Source of the DNA: Bacillota bacterium
Lineage (GTDB): Bacteria; Bacillota; Bacilli; Paenibacillales; Paenibacillaceae
Assembly (NCBI GenBank): GCA_023418755.1
Contig: JAEZZE010000308.1
Coordinates: 1-11,485 of the forward strand
Direction: 5' to 3'
DNA length: 11,485 nucleotides
Shown: positions 1 through 6,074 of the stretch, in pieces
Layout of the letters: each line of letters begins with the position of its first letter
How positions within the stretch are numbered: position 1 is the stretch's first letter
Notes under the pieces: generated by a model
Seen by the model: only the letters and a program-made list of their open reading frames with translations
The model's database searches: none
What the model was told of the DNA's origin: nothing
Translations under genes and position numbers: made by a program

Positions 1-1
1 T

Positions 2-235
2 GACGACTTCCTTGAACTCGAGGATCTGTTCACTGATCCTGACTGGATGCGCCAAGGCGTCGCGAGTATCCTGATCGAAGACATTGCGCGGCGCGGTGTG
101 CGTGTAGAGGTGACCGCCAACCCTCACGCGATAGGGTTTTACGAATCCGTTGGCTTCGTCGCCAGCGGCTTCGCCAATACAGAGGGTGGGCCGGCGCCGC
201 GGATGCGCCTCGATATCAGCTTCTCGTCCCAATGA
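2..235 (+). CDS. GNAT-family N-acetyltransferase, C-terminal part (5' end outside window)
   Basis: Open frame from the window edge to a TGA at 233-235, giving the last 77 residues of a protein whose start lies to the left. The visible part carries two GNAT hallmarks: a motif-A acetyl-CoA pyrophosphate loop (DPDWMRQGVASIL, the R-x-x-G-x-A pattern) followed by a helix, and the motif-B segment ANPHAIGFYESVGF, in which the YxxxGF end is typical of the family. Such proteins move an acetyl group from acetyl-CoA to an amine; the substrate cannot be told from this fragment. It is cytosolic, with no membrane segment in the visible part. The spore receptor operon downstream has its own candidate promoter, so this gene is probably a separate transcription unit. 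No terminator with a T-run follows its stop codon. Confidence 0.85.
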   Translation, partial: DDFLELEDLFTDPDWMRQGVASILIEDIARRGVRVEVTANPHAIGFYESVGFVASGFANTEGGPAPRMRLDISFSSQ

Positions 236-237
236 CG

Positions 238-251
238 GTTCATTCATGAAC
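238..251. repeat. Short inverted repeat just after the acetyltransferase stop
   Basis: GTTCAT and ATGAAC flank a 2-base centre (TC), starting 3 bases after the stop codon. The stem is only 6 bp, has no T-run after it and is not GC-rich, so it is not a convincing intrinsic terminator. It could be a small operator or chance. Confidence 0.3.
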
Positions 252-316
252 TCCCCTACTTACGCATCGTCCGGCATTTCATGAGAACGTCGTTTTCCCT
301 GAACGCTATTCGGGGC

Positions 317-345
317 GTATACTTTCTCTTTTCCAGCAAATACTA
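317..345 (+). promoter_or_regulatory. Candidate sigma-G (forespore) promoter of the germinant receptor operon
   Basis: GTATA at 317-321 fits the sigma-G -35 pattern GHATR at every position. AATACTA at 339-345 matches the -10 pattern CATNHTA at every position except the first. The spacer is 17 bases, within the usual 17-18. Transcription would begin near 352, some 45 bases before the first ATG of the operon. GerA-type operons in Bacillus are known to be transcribed in the forespore by sigma-G, so position and function agree. The call rests on reading the sequence by eye; no expression data are available. Confidence 0.55.
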
Positions 346-353
346 ATTCGGAT

Positions 354-365
354 TTTTCCGGAAAA
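354..365. repeat. 12-base perfect palindrome in the presumed leader of the ger operon
   Basis: TTTTCCGGAAAA reads the same on both strands and lies between the presumed transcription start (near 352) and the first gene. Being fully palindromic with no loop, it fits a protein operator better than an RNA hairpin. It could also be chance in an AT-richer leader. Confidence 0.3.
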
Positions 366-395
366 TTACGAACCTTGGGGGCGAGAAAACCGTTC

Positions 396-644
396 ATGCT
401 GGAGAAAATTACGGTCAGCCTGCTTTTTTACGCCGCCGTTATCATCGGCGACGCCCGCCGCCTGAAAAGACTGAGGCGGAAAGAGACGATTTTATATGCG
501 TTCTGCCTTTTAGCCGCGCTCTATCCGACGTTGATTTTCGTAAACGACCTTCCGTGGCCGAATCTGACCGGCGTGCTCAAAGCCGTTTACGGCTGGCCGT
601 CGGAACGGTTGATCCGGCTGCTGAGAACGTACGAACCATCTTAA
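396..644 (+). CDS. Small two-helix membrane protein, candidate germinant receptor D subunit
   Basis: An 82-residue protein starting at ATG 396. A TTG at 375 would add 7 residues and has a weak GGAAAA upstream; neither start has a strong ribosome binding site, so the start is uncertain. Two hydrophobic segments are visible, ITVSLLFYAAVIIG near residues 5-18 and TILYAFCLLAALYPTLIFV near 31-49, separated by a basic loop (RRLKRLRRKE). A polar C-terminal tail follows. It lies 19 bases before the presumed start of the GerAB gene and downstream of the sigma-G-like promoter, so it is probably co-transcribed with the receptor. Several Bacillus germinant receptor operons are known to include or adjoin small two-helix 'D' proteins of about this size that modulate germination. 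Size, topology and position fit; sequence identity to them could not be tested. No enzymatic motif is present. Confidence 0.7.
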   Translation: MLEKITVSLLFYAAVIIGDARRLKRLRRKETILYAFCLLAALYPTLIFVNDLPWPNLTGVLKAVYGWPSERLIRLLRTYEPS

Positions 645-648
645 GCCG

Positions 649-654
649 AGAGGA
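649..654 (+). promoter_or_regulatory. Ribosome binding site that points to an unusual gerAB start
   Basis: AGAGGA lies 54 bases before the first in-frame ATG (709), much too far to serve it. It is 6 bases before ACG 661 and 9 bases before ATC 664, both normal distances. This is the main DNA evidence for starting the B subunit upstream of the ATG. Confidence 0.55.
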
Positions 655-663
655 CGAAGAACG

Positions 664-1791
664 ATCAAAACCGAATCCTCCGCCATCGATTCCGTCCAGC
701 TGGCTTGCATGCTGATCGCCTTCTCGACAGGCTCGGCCATCGTATTCATTCCCAATCCCCTGACGGATGCCGCCAAGAACGGGGCCTGGCTCTCTCTCGT
801 TCCCGCGTTCGGCTTCGGCCTCTTTATCCTGACCTGCATTTTGTACCTGCACCGCAAGCATCCGGGACGAAGCCTGATCGAATACAGCCGCGGCTTGATC
901 GGCGGCTTCCTTACGTCCGTTGCGGCCATTCCCCTTCTCGGCATGTTTCTGTTCTCGATACCCGCCATCGTCATGGGGATCGGGGAATTTTTCACGACCG
1001 TGATGATGAAGGAAACGCCGGTTTACGTGTTCAATTCTTTCAGCCTGCTGATCGCCGCGATGACGGTTCGATCGGGTATCCAGGTGATGGCCCGAATGTT
1101 CATTCTGCTGATTTTCGTAATGGTTTTAGGTTCGATCGCGGTGATCCTGCTGGCCGTTCCGCAGTATCGGGCCGAGTTTTTGCTCCCGTTTTTGCCCGAC
1201 GGGCTGAGGCCGGTCTTTCATGGCGCATTCATTACGGCAGGCTTCCCTTTCGGAGAAGTCTTCTTTTTCTCGATGCTCCTCCCCTTCGTCCGGGCAAGTC
1301 GGAAAGAGCTGCGGAAGAGGATGTACCTGGGCTTTGCGGTAACCGGAGCGATGCTGATGCTGTCCACGCTTTGCACGTTGCTCACGTTCGGTCCCGCGTC
1401 GGGTACCTTGAAGTATTCGCTCTATCGGTTAGCCGGCGAAATCCAGATCGCCGAAATTCTTCAGCGAATCGAGGCCGTCATCGGGATCGCCCTGATCTTA
1501 GGCTCCTACATGAAGGCATCCGTTTTTTTGTTTATTTTCAACCGGGTTCTGGCGGAACTGTTCCGTCTGGACGACGACCGGGTTCTCGTCTATCCGGTCT
1601 CGCTGGTTTGCTTAATGCTGTCTCTGACGATGTTCGACAGTCCGGCGACCTTCGTCGAGCAGGTGTACGGGATTTGGCCTTTCACCGTCATTGCGGTCGG
1701 GGGCGGCTACGTGGCGCTGCTTACGATCGTCACGCTGTTCAAATCGACGAGACCGGAACGTCAGGCAAAAGGAAGAGGTGCGACAGAATGA
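664..1791 (+). CDS. gerAB: Spore germinant receptor B subunit, GerAB family (APC-type membrane protein)
   Basis: Integral inner-membrane protein of the GerAB/ArcD/ProY family, which has the APC transporter fold with about ten helices. In B. subtilis GerAB the family member binds the germinant amino acid. The N-terminal part shows the family pattern SVQLACMLIAFSTGSAIVF then IPNPLTDAAKNGAW, and hydrophobic helices run to the C-terminus. With the start at ATC 664 the protein has 375 residues; the first ATG (709) gives 360 and would cut off the residues before the first helix (TESSAIDSVQLAC), which family members carry. The frame is open from 625, and the only NTG before 709 is CTG 700. The ribosome binding site at 649-654 suits ATC 664 or ACG 661. 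The stop overlaps the next start as ATGA (1788-1791), implying coupled translation with the A subunit. The family call is firm and the start is not. The symbol denotes the family, since the operon paralogue is unknown. Confidence 0.93.
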   Translation: MKTESSAIDSVQLACMLIAFSTGSAIVFIPNPLTDAAKNGAWLSLVPAFGFGLFILTCILYLHRKHPGRSLIEYSRGLIGGFLTSVAAIPLLGMFLFSIPAIVMGIGEFFTTVMMKETPVYVFNSFSLLIAAMTVRSGIQVMARMFILLIFVMVLGSIAVILLAVPQYRAEFLLPFLPDGLRPVFHGAFITAGFPFGEVFFFSMLLPFVRASRKELRKRMYLGFAVTGAMLMLSTLCTLLTFGPASGTLKYSLYRLAGEIQIAEILQRIEAVIGIALILGSYMKASVFLFIFNRVLAELFRLDDDRVLVYPVSLVCLMLSLTMFDSPATFVEQVYGIWPFTVIAVGGGYVALLTIVTLFKSTRPERQAKGRGATE

Positions 1792-3320
1792 ACGGCAAGG
1801 ACTGGGATAGAGGAGAACCGATTTCCGCTGCTCTGACGGACAATCTCGAGCGAGTACGAGCCGCTTTTTCCGGCAGCGACGATATCGTCGTCGATCGTTG
1901 GGGTTACGGCCCCGGGCAGAAGCATGGCGCTTTTTCCGCGTACAGCCATTCCCTCGTCGACGATTTTACCAATCAGGATATGAAAACGACGCTTCTGGCT
2001 TTGGTCGATCATGAGCTTTGCCGCGCGGAGACCGTCACGCCCGAGCAGGTTCGCGGCTTCTTCGAACGCGGCGGCGTCTCTTTTCGGACCTTCTCTCTAT
2101 TGAACAAGATGGACGAGGCCATCGGCAAAATACTGGACGGCGATGTCGTCCTCTTTTTCGACGAGTGGGATCGCGCGCTCAGCTTTCCGGCGAAGAACGT
2201 GCCCGCGCGGCAGGTGACGGAATCGATCAGCGAACCGAGCGTTCAAGGGCCGCGCGAAGGCACGATCGAGAACTTGAAGGGCAACCTCGGAATGATTCGG
2301 CAGCGGGTCAAATCCCCCCGTCTCAACATCCGCTATATTGTCGCGGGAAGCGAATTGCGGACGAAGATCGCTTATGTTTACTTGGAGAACGCGGTGAACC
2401 CGAACGTATTGGAGGCGTTTCTTGAACGCATTCAAGGCATCGAACGGTACGAAGTTCCGGAAACCTCGTACGTCGAAGATTGGATCGAGGATGAATCTTA
2501 CTCCCCCTTTCCGCAATACCGCTATACGGAGCGAACGGATACCGCCGCGGCCGCGCTGCTCGAAGGCAGGATCCTCGTGCTGGTAAGCAACTCTCCCATG
2601 ATTCTGATCTGCCCGGCCGTATTCGTCGACTTCTTCAACACAAGCGAGGATTATTACGGGCGAACCGTTATTTCGTCGCTTATCCGCCTTCTTCGGCTGC
2701 TCGCTTTCATCATCGCGCTGACTTTGCCCAGCGCTTACGTGGCTTTGTCCACCTTTCACCCCGAGCTCATTCCCACCGTCCTTCTGCTCGCGATTCTGGA
2801 CACGCGGGAAGGCATTCCTTTCCCCGCCTTCTTCGAAGCGCTGGTCATGGAAATCTCCTTCGAGTTGCTGCGGGAAGCCGGCATACGCCTTCCCCGTCCG
2901 GTAGGCTCGGCCGTCAGCATCGTCGGGGCGCTCGTCATCGGCCAAGCGGCCATTACGGCGAAGATCGCCTCGCCGATCATGGTGATCGTGGTCGCGTTGA
3001 CCGGCATCGCCTCGTTCGCCATACCTCATTACGAGATGGGCGTCGCGCTCCGGATCGTGCGTTTTCCGCTTATGGTCGCCGCGGGATGGCTCGGAGGATT
3101 CGGCATCATGATCGTATCCTTGCTTACGCTGCTGCATTTGACCAAGCTGCGCACGCTTGGCCAACCGTATTTATCGTCCCTGGCTCCGTTCAAGTCCAGG
3201 TCGATGCGCGATCTGTTCGTGCGGGCGCCGTTGAAGGTTTTCTTGCGTTCTCCGCGCAACCGGCGTTTGCTCCGCCATCTTCGCGGCGAATCCCGAAGCG
3301 AAGGAGATTCCGCGAAATGA
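1788..3320 (+). CDS. gerAA: Spore germinant receptor A subunit, GerAA family
   Basis: A 510-residue protein of the GerA family (Pfam PF03323), slightly longer than the usual 470-500 or so. The start is ATG 1788, preceded by GGAAGAGGTG (1771-1780) at a 7-base distance and overlapping the gerAB stop. The soluble cytosolic N-terminal part spans about residues 1-295. It contains the conserved stretch NLGMIRQRVKSPRLNIRY and, before the membrane, SPFPQYRYTERTD followed by AAALLEGRILVLV. The membrane part runs from about residue 297 to 450, with family signatures LIRLLRLLAFIIALTLPSAY, ELLREAGIRLPRPVGSAVS and IGQAAITAKIASPIMVIVV, then a basic C-terminal tail. GerAA proteins form oligomeric channels in the spore inner membrane that release ions when the B subunit senses germinant. 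No frameshift or missing core motif is visible. The next gene, gerAC, starts inside this stop codon. Confidence 0.97.
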   Translation: MNGKDWDRGEPISAALTDNLERVRAAFSGSDDIVVDRWGYGPGQKHGAFSAYSHSLVDDFTNQDMKTTLLALVDHELCRAETVTPEQVRGFFERGGVSFRTFSLLNKMDEAIGKILDGDVVLFFDEWDRALSFPAKNVPARQVTESISEPSVQGPREGTIENLKGNLGMIRQRVKSPRLNIRYIVAGSELRTKIAYVYLENAVNPNVLEAFLERIQGIERYEVPETSYVEDWIEDESYSPFPQYRYTERTDTAAAALLEGRILVLVSNSPMILICPAVFVDFFNTSEDYYGRTVISSLIRLLRLLAFIIALTLPSAYVALSTFHPELIPTVLLLAILDTREGIPFPAFFEALVMEISFELLREAGIRLPRPVGSAVSIVGALVIGQAAITAKIASPIMVIVVALTGIASFAIPHYEMGVALRIVRFPLMVAAGWLGGFGIMIVSLLTLLHLTKLRTLGQPYLSSLAPFKSRSMRDLFVRAPLKVFLRSPRNRRLLRHLRGESRSEGDSAK

Positions 3321-4489
3321 AACCGCTAGGAGCGATGCTTGCCGCGGCTGCCGCCGCGCTCGTCTTAACCGGGTGCTGGAGCAACATGGAACTGACCGAT
3401 CGCGCTTTCGTGCAGGCCACAGCCATCGATTTGTCCGACCAGGGGCAGTACCGTCTCACCACCCAAGTCTATAAACCCGGAGGGATGAACGCGACGGAGT
3501 CCGCGGTTCCGGACAGCCAGAAGTCGTACATCGCGGTCATGACGGAGAACCGGTCCTTGCTGGGCGCGATCCGGGACGCCACGAACGAACTCGGCAGAAA
3601 GCTGCAGCTTAGCCACATGAGATCGATTATAATCAGCGAGAACACCGCCAAAACGAGAAACATCGGGCAGATTCTCGACTTTTTCACGCGGGATCACGAG
3701 CCGCGAGGGAATATTTCGGTCGTAATCGCCAAGGGTCCCGCCGGCCGATACCTGCAAGCGTCGCCGTACATCGAAACGACGATGGGCCAACAGTTCAAGG
3801 AGATCGAGAACAAATCATCCTCGTATTCGGGCAAGGCGCTGGAGGTGACGCTGACGGATTTGGAAATTCGATCCAAGGGGGAAGTTCCGATCGCCGCCGT
3901 TCCCTATTTTCGATTCCTTCAAGAGCCGCGCAAGCTGGCCTCCGTACACGGCTTGGCGGTGATCGACTTCGCCGAAGGCAAAATGACGGGTTATATCCCG
4001 CCCGAGTCTACGCCTTACGCGATTATTCTGATGAACAAGTTCAAGGGAGGGGTCGTCGAATTACCGTGCGAAACCGGGGGGCGGCTGAGCGGGCTTGCGG
4101 ACTCCTTCGAAATCCGCAAAGCCGATTCGAAGATCGAACCCGCCGTGAAGGGAACCGGTCTTACGATCGGAATCGTCGTGTGGCTGGAGGGCTCGATCGG
4201 GGAATTAAGCTGCCGCAAAGCGGTCACGAACGAAGAAATAGCCGAGTTCAAGAAAGAAATATCCCGTGAGGTCGGAAAAAGGCTACAGGAGGCGATGCTG
4301 CTCCTGCAACGGGAAAAAGCCGACGTGATCGGCGTCGGCGAACATCTCTCCCGCCATCGTCACCGCCTGTGGCGGCAATGGAAGCCGGAGTGGCCGAGCC
4401 GCTTCGCGGACGGCGATTTCCATATCGAAGTCAAAGTCAAGCTGACGAACACCGGAATTCAGAGCGGGGAGTCCAAATTCGTCAAGTGA
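3317..4489 (+). CDS. gerAC: Spore germinant receptor C subunit, GerAC family lipoprotein
   Basis: A 390-residue lipoprotein of the Ger(x)C family. The start at ATG 3317 overlaps the gerAA stop as ATGA; AAGGAG at 3301-3306 is 10 bases upstream. Residues 1-20 form a lipoprotein signal peptide: K2, an alanine-rich hydrophobic core, and the lipobox LTGC with the lipidated cysteine at C20, directly followed by the family-typical CWSNMELTDRAFVQATAID. The N-terminal domain covers about 21-200 and the C-terminal GerAC domain (PF05504) about 210-385. In the family this protein sits on the outer face of the spore inner membrane as the third part of the receptor. Its last 8 bases overlap the end of the convergent Rieske oxidoreductase gene, and no terminator is seen beyond the stop, so the ger transcript probably runs into that gene in antisense. 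Confidence 0.96.
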   Translation: MKPLGAMLAAAAAALVLTGCWSNMELTDRAFVQATAIDLSDQGQYRLTTQVYKPGGMNATESAVPDSQKSYIAVMTENRSLLGAIRDATNELGRKLQLSHMRSIIISENTAKTRNIGQILDFFTRDHEPRGNISVVIAKGPAGRYLQASPYIETTMGQQFKEIENKSSSYSGKALEVTLTDLEIRSKGEVPIAAVPYFRFLQEPRKLASVHGLAVIDFAEGKMTGYIPPESTPYAIILMNKFKGGVVELPCETGGRLSGLADSFEIRKADSKIEPAVKGTGLTIGIVVWLEGSIGELSCRKAVTNEEIAEFKKEISREVGKRLQEAMLLLQREKADVIGVGEHLSRHRHRLWRQWKPEWPSRFADGDFHIEVKVKLTNTGIQSGESKFVK

Positions 4490-6023
4490 CGGATCTCTCC
4501 CGTTCCGGAGCTTCCAGCTTCGTCAAAGGCTCCTTGGCCGGACCTTCGATCACTTCGCCCGTATACGAGAATCTCGACCCGTGGCAAGGGCAATCCCAGG
4601 TAAGGTCCCCGTCGTTCCAGTTCGTCTCGCAGCCCAGATGCGTGCAGGTCGTATCCACGACGTGCAGCTCTCCTTTCGGATCGCGGTAAGCGCCCGCCCG
4701 TTTGCCGTTGACGCGAACGGTCGCGCCTTCTCCCGGAATCAGACTGCCCGTCGTACGGTATACGATATCCATTTTACCGGCGATAAGCTGCTTGGCGACG
4801 TCCAAGTTGTCCTTGACGAAGCTCTTGATGTCCGGGTCGGCTTGCATGCGGGACGGATCGAACAAGTCCCGGTAACGGTCCTCGTTGCCCAGCACCAGGT
4901 TAGTTAGCAGACGGGCGGCGGCCGTTCCGTTCGTCATTCCCCACTTCCGGTATCCCGTCGCGACGAGAATACGATCCGAACCGGGGGTGATTCTCCCGAT
5001 ATAGGGCATCTTGTCCAACGTGACGAGATCCTGAGTGGACCATCGATAAGCGACTTCCTTCACAGGGTACAGAGAATCGGCGAACGACTTCAGCGCATCG
5101 TAATGGCGGATCGTGCAAGAGCTCTGTCCCGCCTTATGGCCTTCTCCGCCGATCAGCACGAGCGGCTCGTTCCCGTCCTCCGCGAGGCGGATCGAACGCT
5201 TCGGATCGTCAGCGTTGATGTACATCCCTCCGGCGTAGCGATCGTCGATTTTGACTCCCAGAACGTAGGAGCGCTCGGCATGCATGCGGGCGAAGTAGAA
5301 GCCTTTCCAATCGGGGAACGGGAAATGGGAGGCGCAGATCGCATGATCGCAGCGAATGCGGATCCCCGTCTCCGTAACGACGACCGGAGAGTCGCCCTCT
5401 TCCACCTTAACCGCCGTCGTTTGTTCGAAGATTCGGGCTCCCGCCTCTTCCGCCTTACTTATTAATGCCGCTAAGTAAGAGACGGGGTGGAACCTCGCTT
5501 GATTGGGCATCAGCAAGGCCGCCCTGACTTCGAGAGGCAGCGCGATACGCTCCGTCAGCTCACCGGCGATACCCAGCTTCTCGTAGGCGCGAAGCTCTTT
5601 CTCCAGATTTTCGACGGCCAGGTCGGACTCCGTGTAAATAAAGGAGCTTTCGTCCGCGAACCCGCAATCGATGCTTTCCTTGGCGACCGTCTCGCGAATG
5701 AAATTCATGGCTTCGAAGTTCGCCTCGTAGTACAACCGCGTCTTATCGTCGCCGAAATGGCGGATGAACTCGTCGTAAATCAAATCGTGCTGCGCGGTAA
5801 TTTTCGCGGTCGTATGTCCGGTCGTTCCGTTCAGGATACGCCCCGCTTCCAGCAAAACGGGCTTTTTGCCCGCACGGGTCAGCAAATAGGCGGCGGTAAT
5901 TCCGGTAATGCCGGCCCCGACGATGACGACGTCCGCCTCCGTATCGGCCGTTAAGGGCGGATATTGCGGAAGACGGACGGACGACGTCCAATAGGATTGA
6001 GGATATTGAGGAAGCTGGGTCAT
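4482..6023 (-). CDS. FAD-dependent oxidoreductase (DAO/YhfW-like) with C-terminal Rieske [2Fe-2S] domain
   Basis: A 513-residue two-domain enzyme. The start ATG (6023-6021) has a strong site, AAAGGAGC, at a 7-base distance; a longer TTG start at 6083 was rejected. Residues 31-41 carry the FAD-binding Rossmann motif (VVIVGAGITG, G36-x-G38-x-x-G41), followed by the family's GTTGHTTAKITAQHD block. The DAO-type domain runs to about residue 400. The C-terminal Rieske domain has both ligand boxes: C460-T-H462-LGC465 and C478-P-C480-H481-GS. Ligands are C460, H462, C478 and H481; C465 and C480 match the disulfide pair of bc1/b6f-type (high-potential) Rieske proteins. The architecture is that of B. 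subtilis YhfW, whose substrate is not established. It is predicted cytosolic, with no signal peptide. It lies 46 bases after the MMPL gene on the same strand and may belong to the lipid operon or be a passenger. Its 3' end overlaps gerAC tail to tail by 8 bases. Confidence 0.93.
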   Translation of the reverse strand: MTQLPQYPQSYWTSSVRLPQYPPLTADTEADVVIVGAGITGITAAYLLTRAGKKPVLLEAGRILNGTTGHTTAKITAQHDLIYDEFIRHFGDDKTRLYYEANFEAMNFIRETVAKESIDCGFADESSFIYTESDLAVENLEKELRAYEKLGIAGELTERIALPLEVRAALLMPNQARFHPVSYLAALISKAEEAGARIFEQTTAVKVEEGDSPVVVTETGIRIRCDHAICASHFPFPDWKGFYFARMHAERSYVLGVKIDDRYAGGMYINADDPKRSIRLAEDGNEPLVLIGGEGHKAGQSSCTIRHYDALKSFADSLYPVKEVAYRWSTQDLVTLDKMPYIGRITPGSDRILVATGYRKWGMTNGTAAARLLTNLVLGNEDRYRDLFDPSRMQADPDIKSFVKDNLDVAKQLIAGKMDIVYRTTGSLIPGEGATVRVNGKRAGAYRDPKGELHVVDTTCTHLGCETNWNDGDLTWDCPCHGSRFSYTGEVIEGPAKEPLTKLEAPERERSVT

Positions 6024-6030
6024 GGAACGG

Positions 6031-6038
6031 GCTCCTTT
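6031..6038 (-). promoter_or_regulatory. Strong ribosome binding site for the Rieske oxidoreductase
   Basis: On the minus strand this reads AAAGGAGC, 7 bases before ATG 6023-6021. It fixes the start there rather than at the TTG at 6083, and it directly abuts the inverted repeat at 6039-6074. Confidence 0.85.
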
Positions 6039-6074
6039 GCTAATCCAATAAAGATTTGGGATCTTTGGATTAGC
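6039..6074 (-). repeat. Perfect 10-bp inverted repeat between the MMPL and Rieske genes
   Basis: GCTAATCCAA (6039-6048) and TTGGATTAGC (6065-6074) are exact reverse complements separated by 16 bases. The repeat spans the MMPL stop codon (6070-6072) and ends at the ribosome binding site of the Rieske gene. On the minus strand no T-run follows the second arm, so this is not a normal intrinsic terminator. It may be an mRNA hairpin that separates expression of the two genes (processing or protection), or a repressor operator. Confidence 0.6.

Noticed and set aside
294..323. Sigma-A promoter with TATACT at 318-323
   Set aside because: The -10 box is good, but the only -35 at a suitable distance (TTTCCC) is poor. 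The overlapping sigma-G pattern explains the bases better, though a weak vegetative promoter cannot be excluded.
705..1787. Open frame continuous with gerAA that would extend it upstream through the whole gerAB gene
   Set aside because: The translation is arginine-rich and without family features, while the overlapping frame is a clear GerAB. Family similarity of GerAA begins just after ATG 1788, which has its own ribosome binding site.
2097..3164. 355-codon open frame on the minus strand opposite gerAA
   Set aside because: Low-complexity, charged translation (many R, G, D, H) with no domain; complement of a well-conserved GerAA frame.
4509..4536. GGAGC / GCTCC inverted repeat just past gerAC as a terminator
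   Set aside because: Five-base arms with a 16-base gap, no T-run, and inside the coding sequence of the Rieske gene; expected by chance at this GC content.
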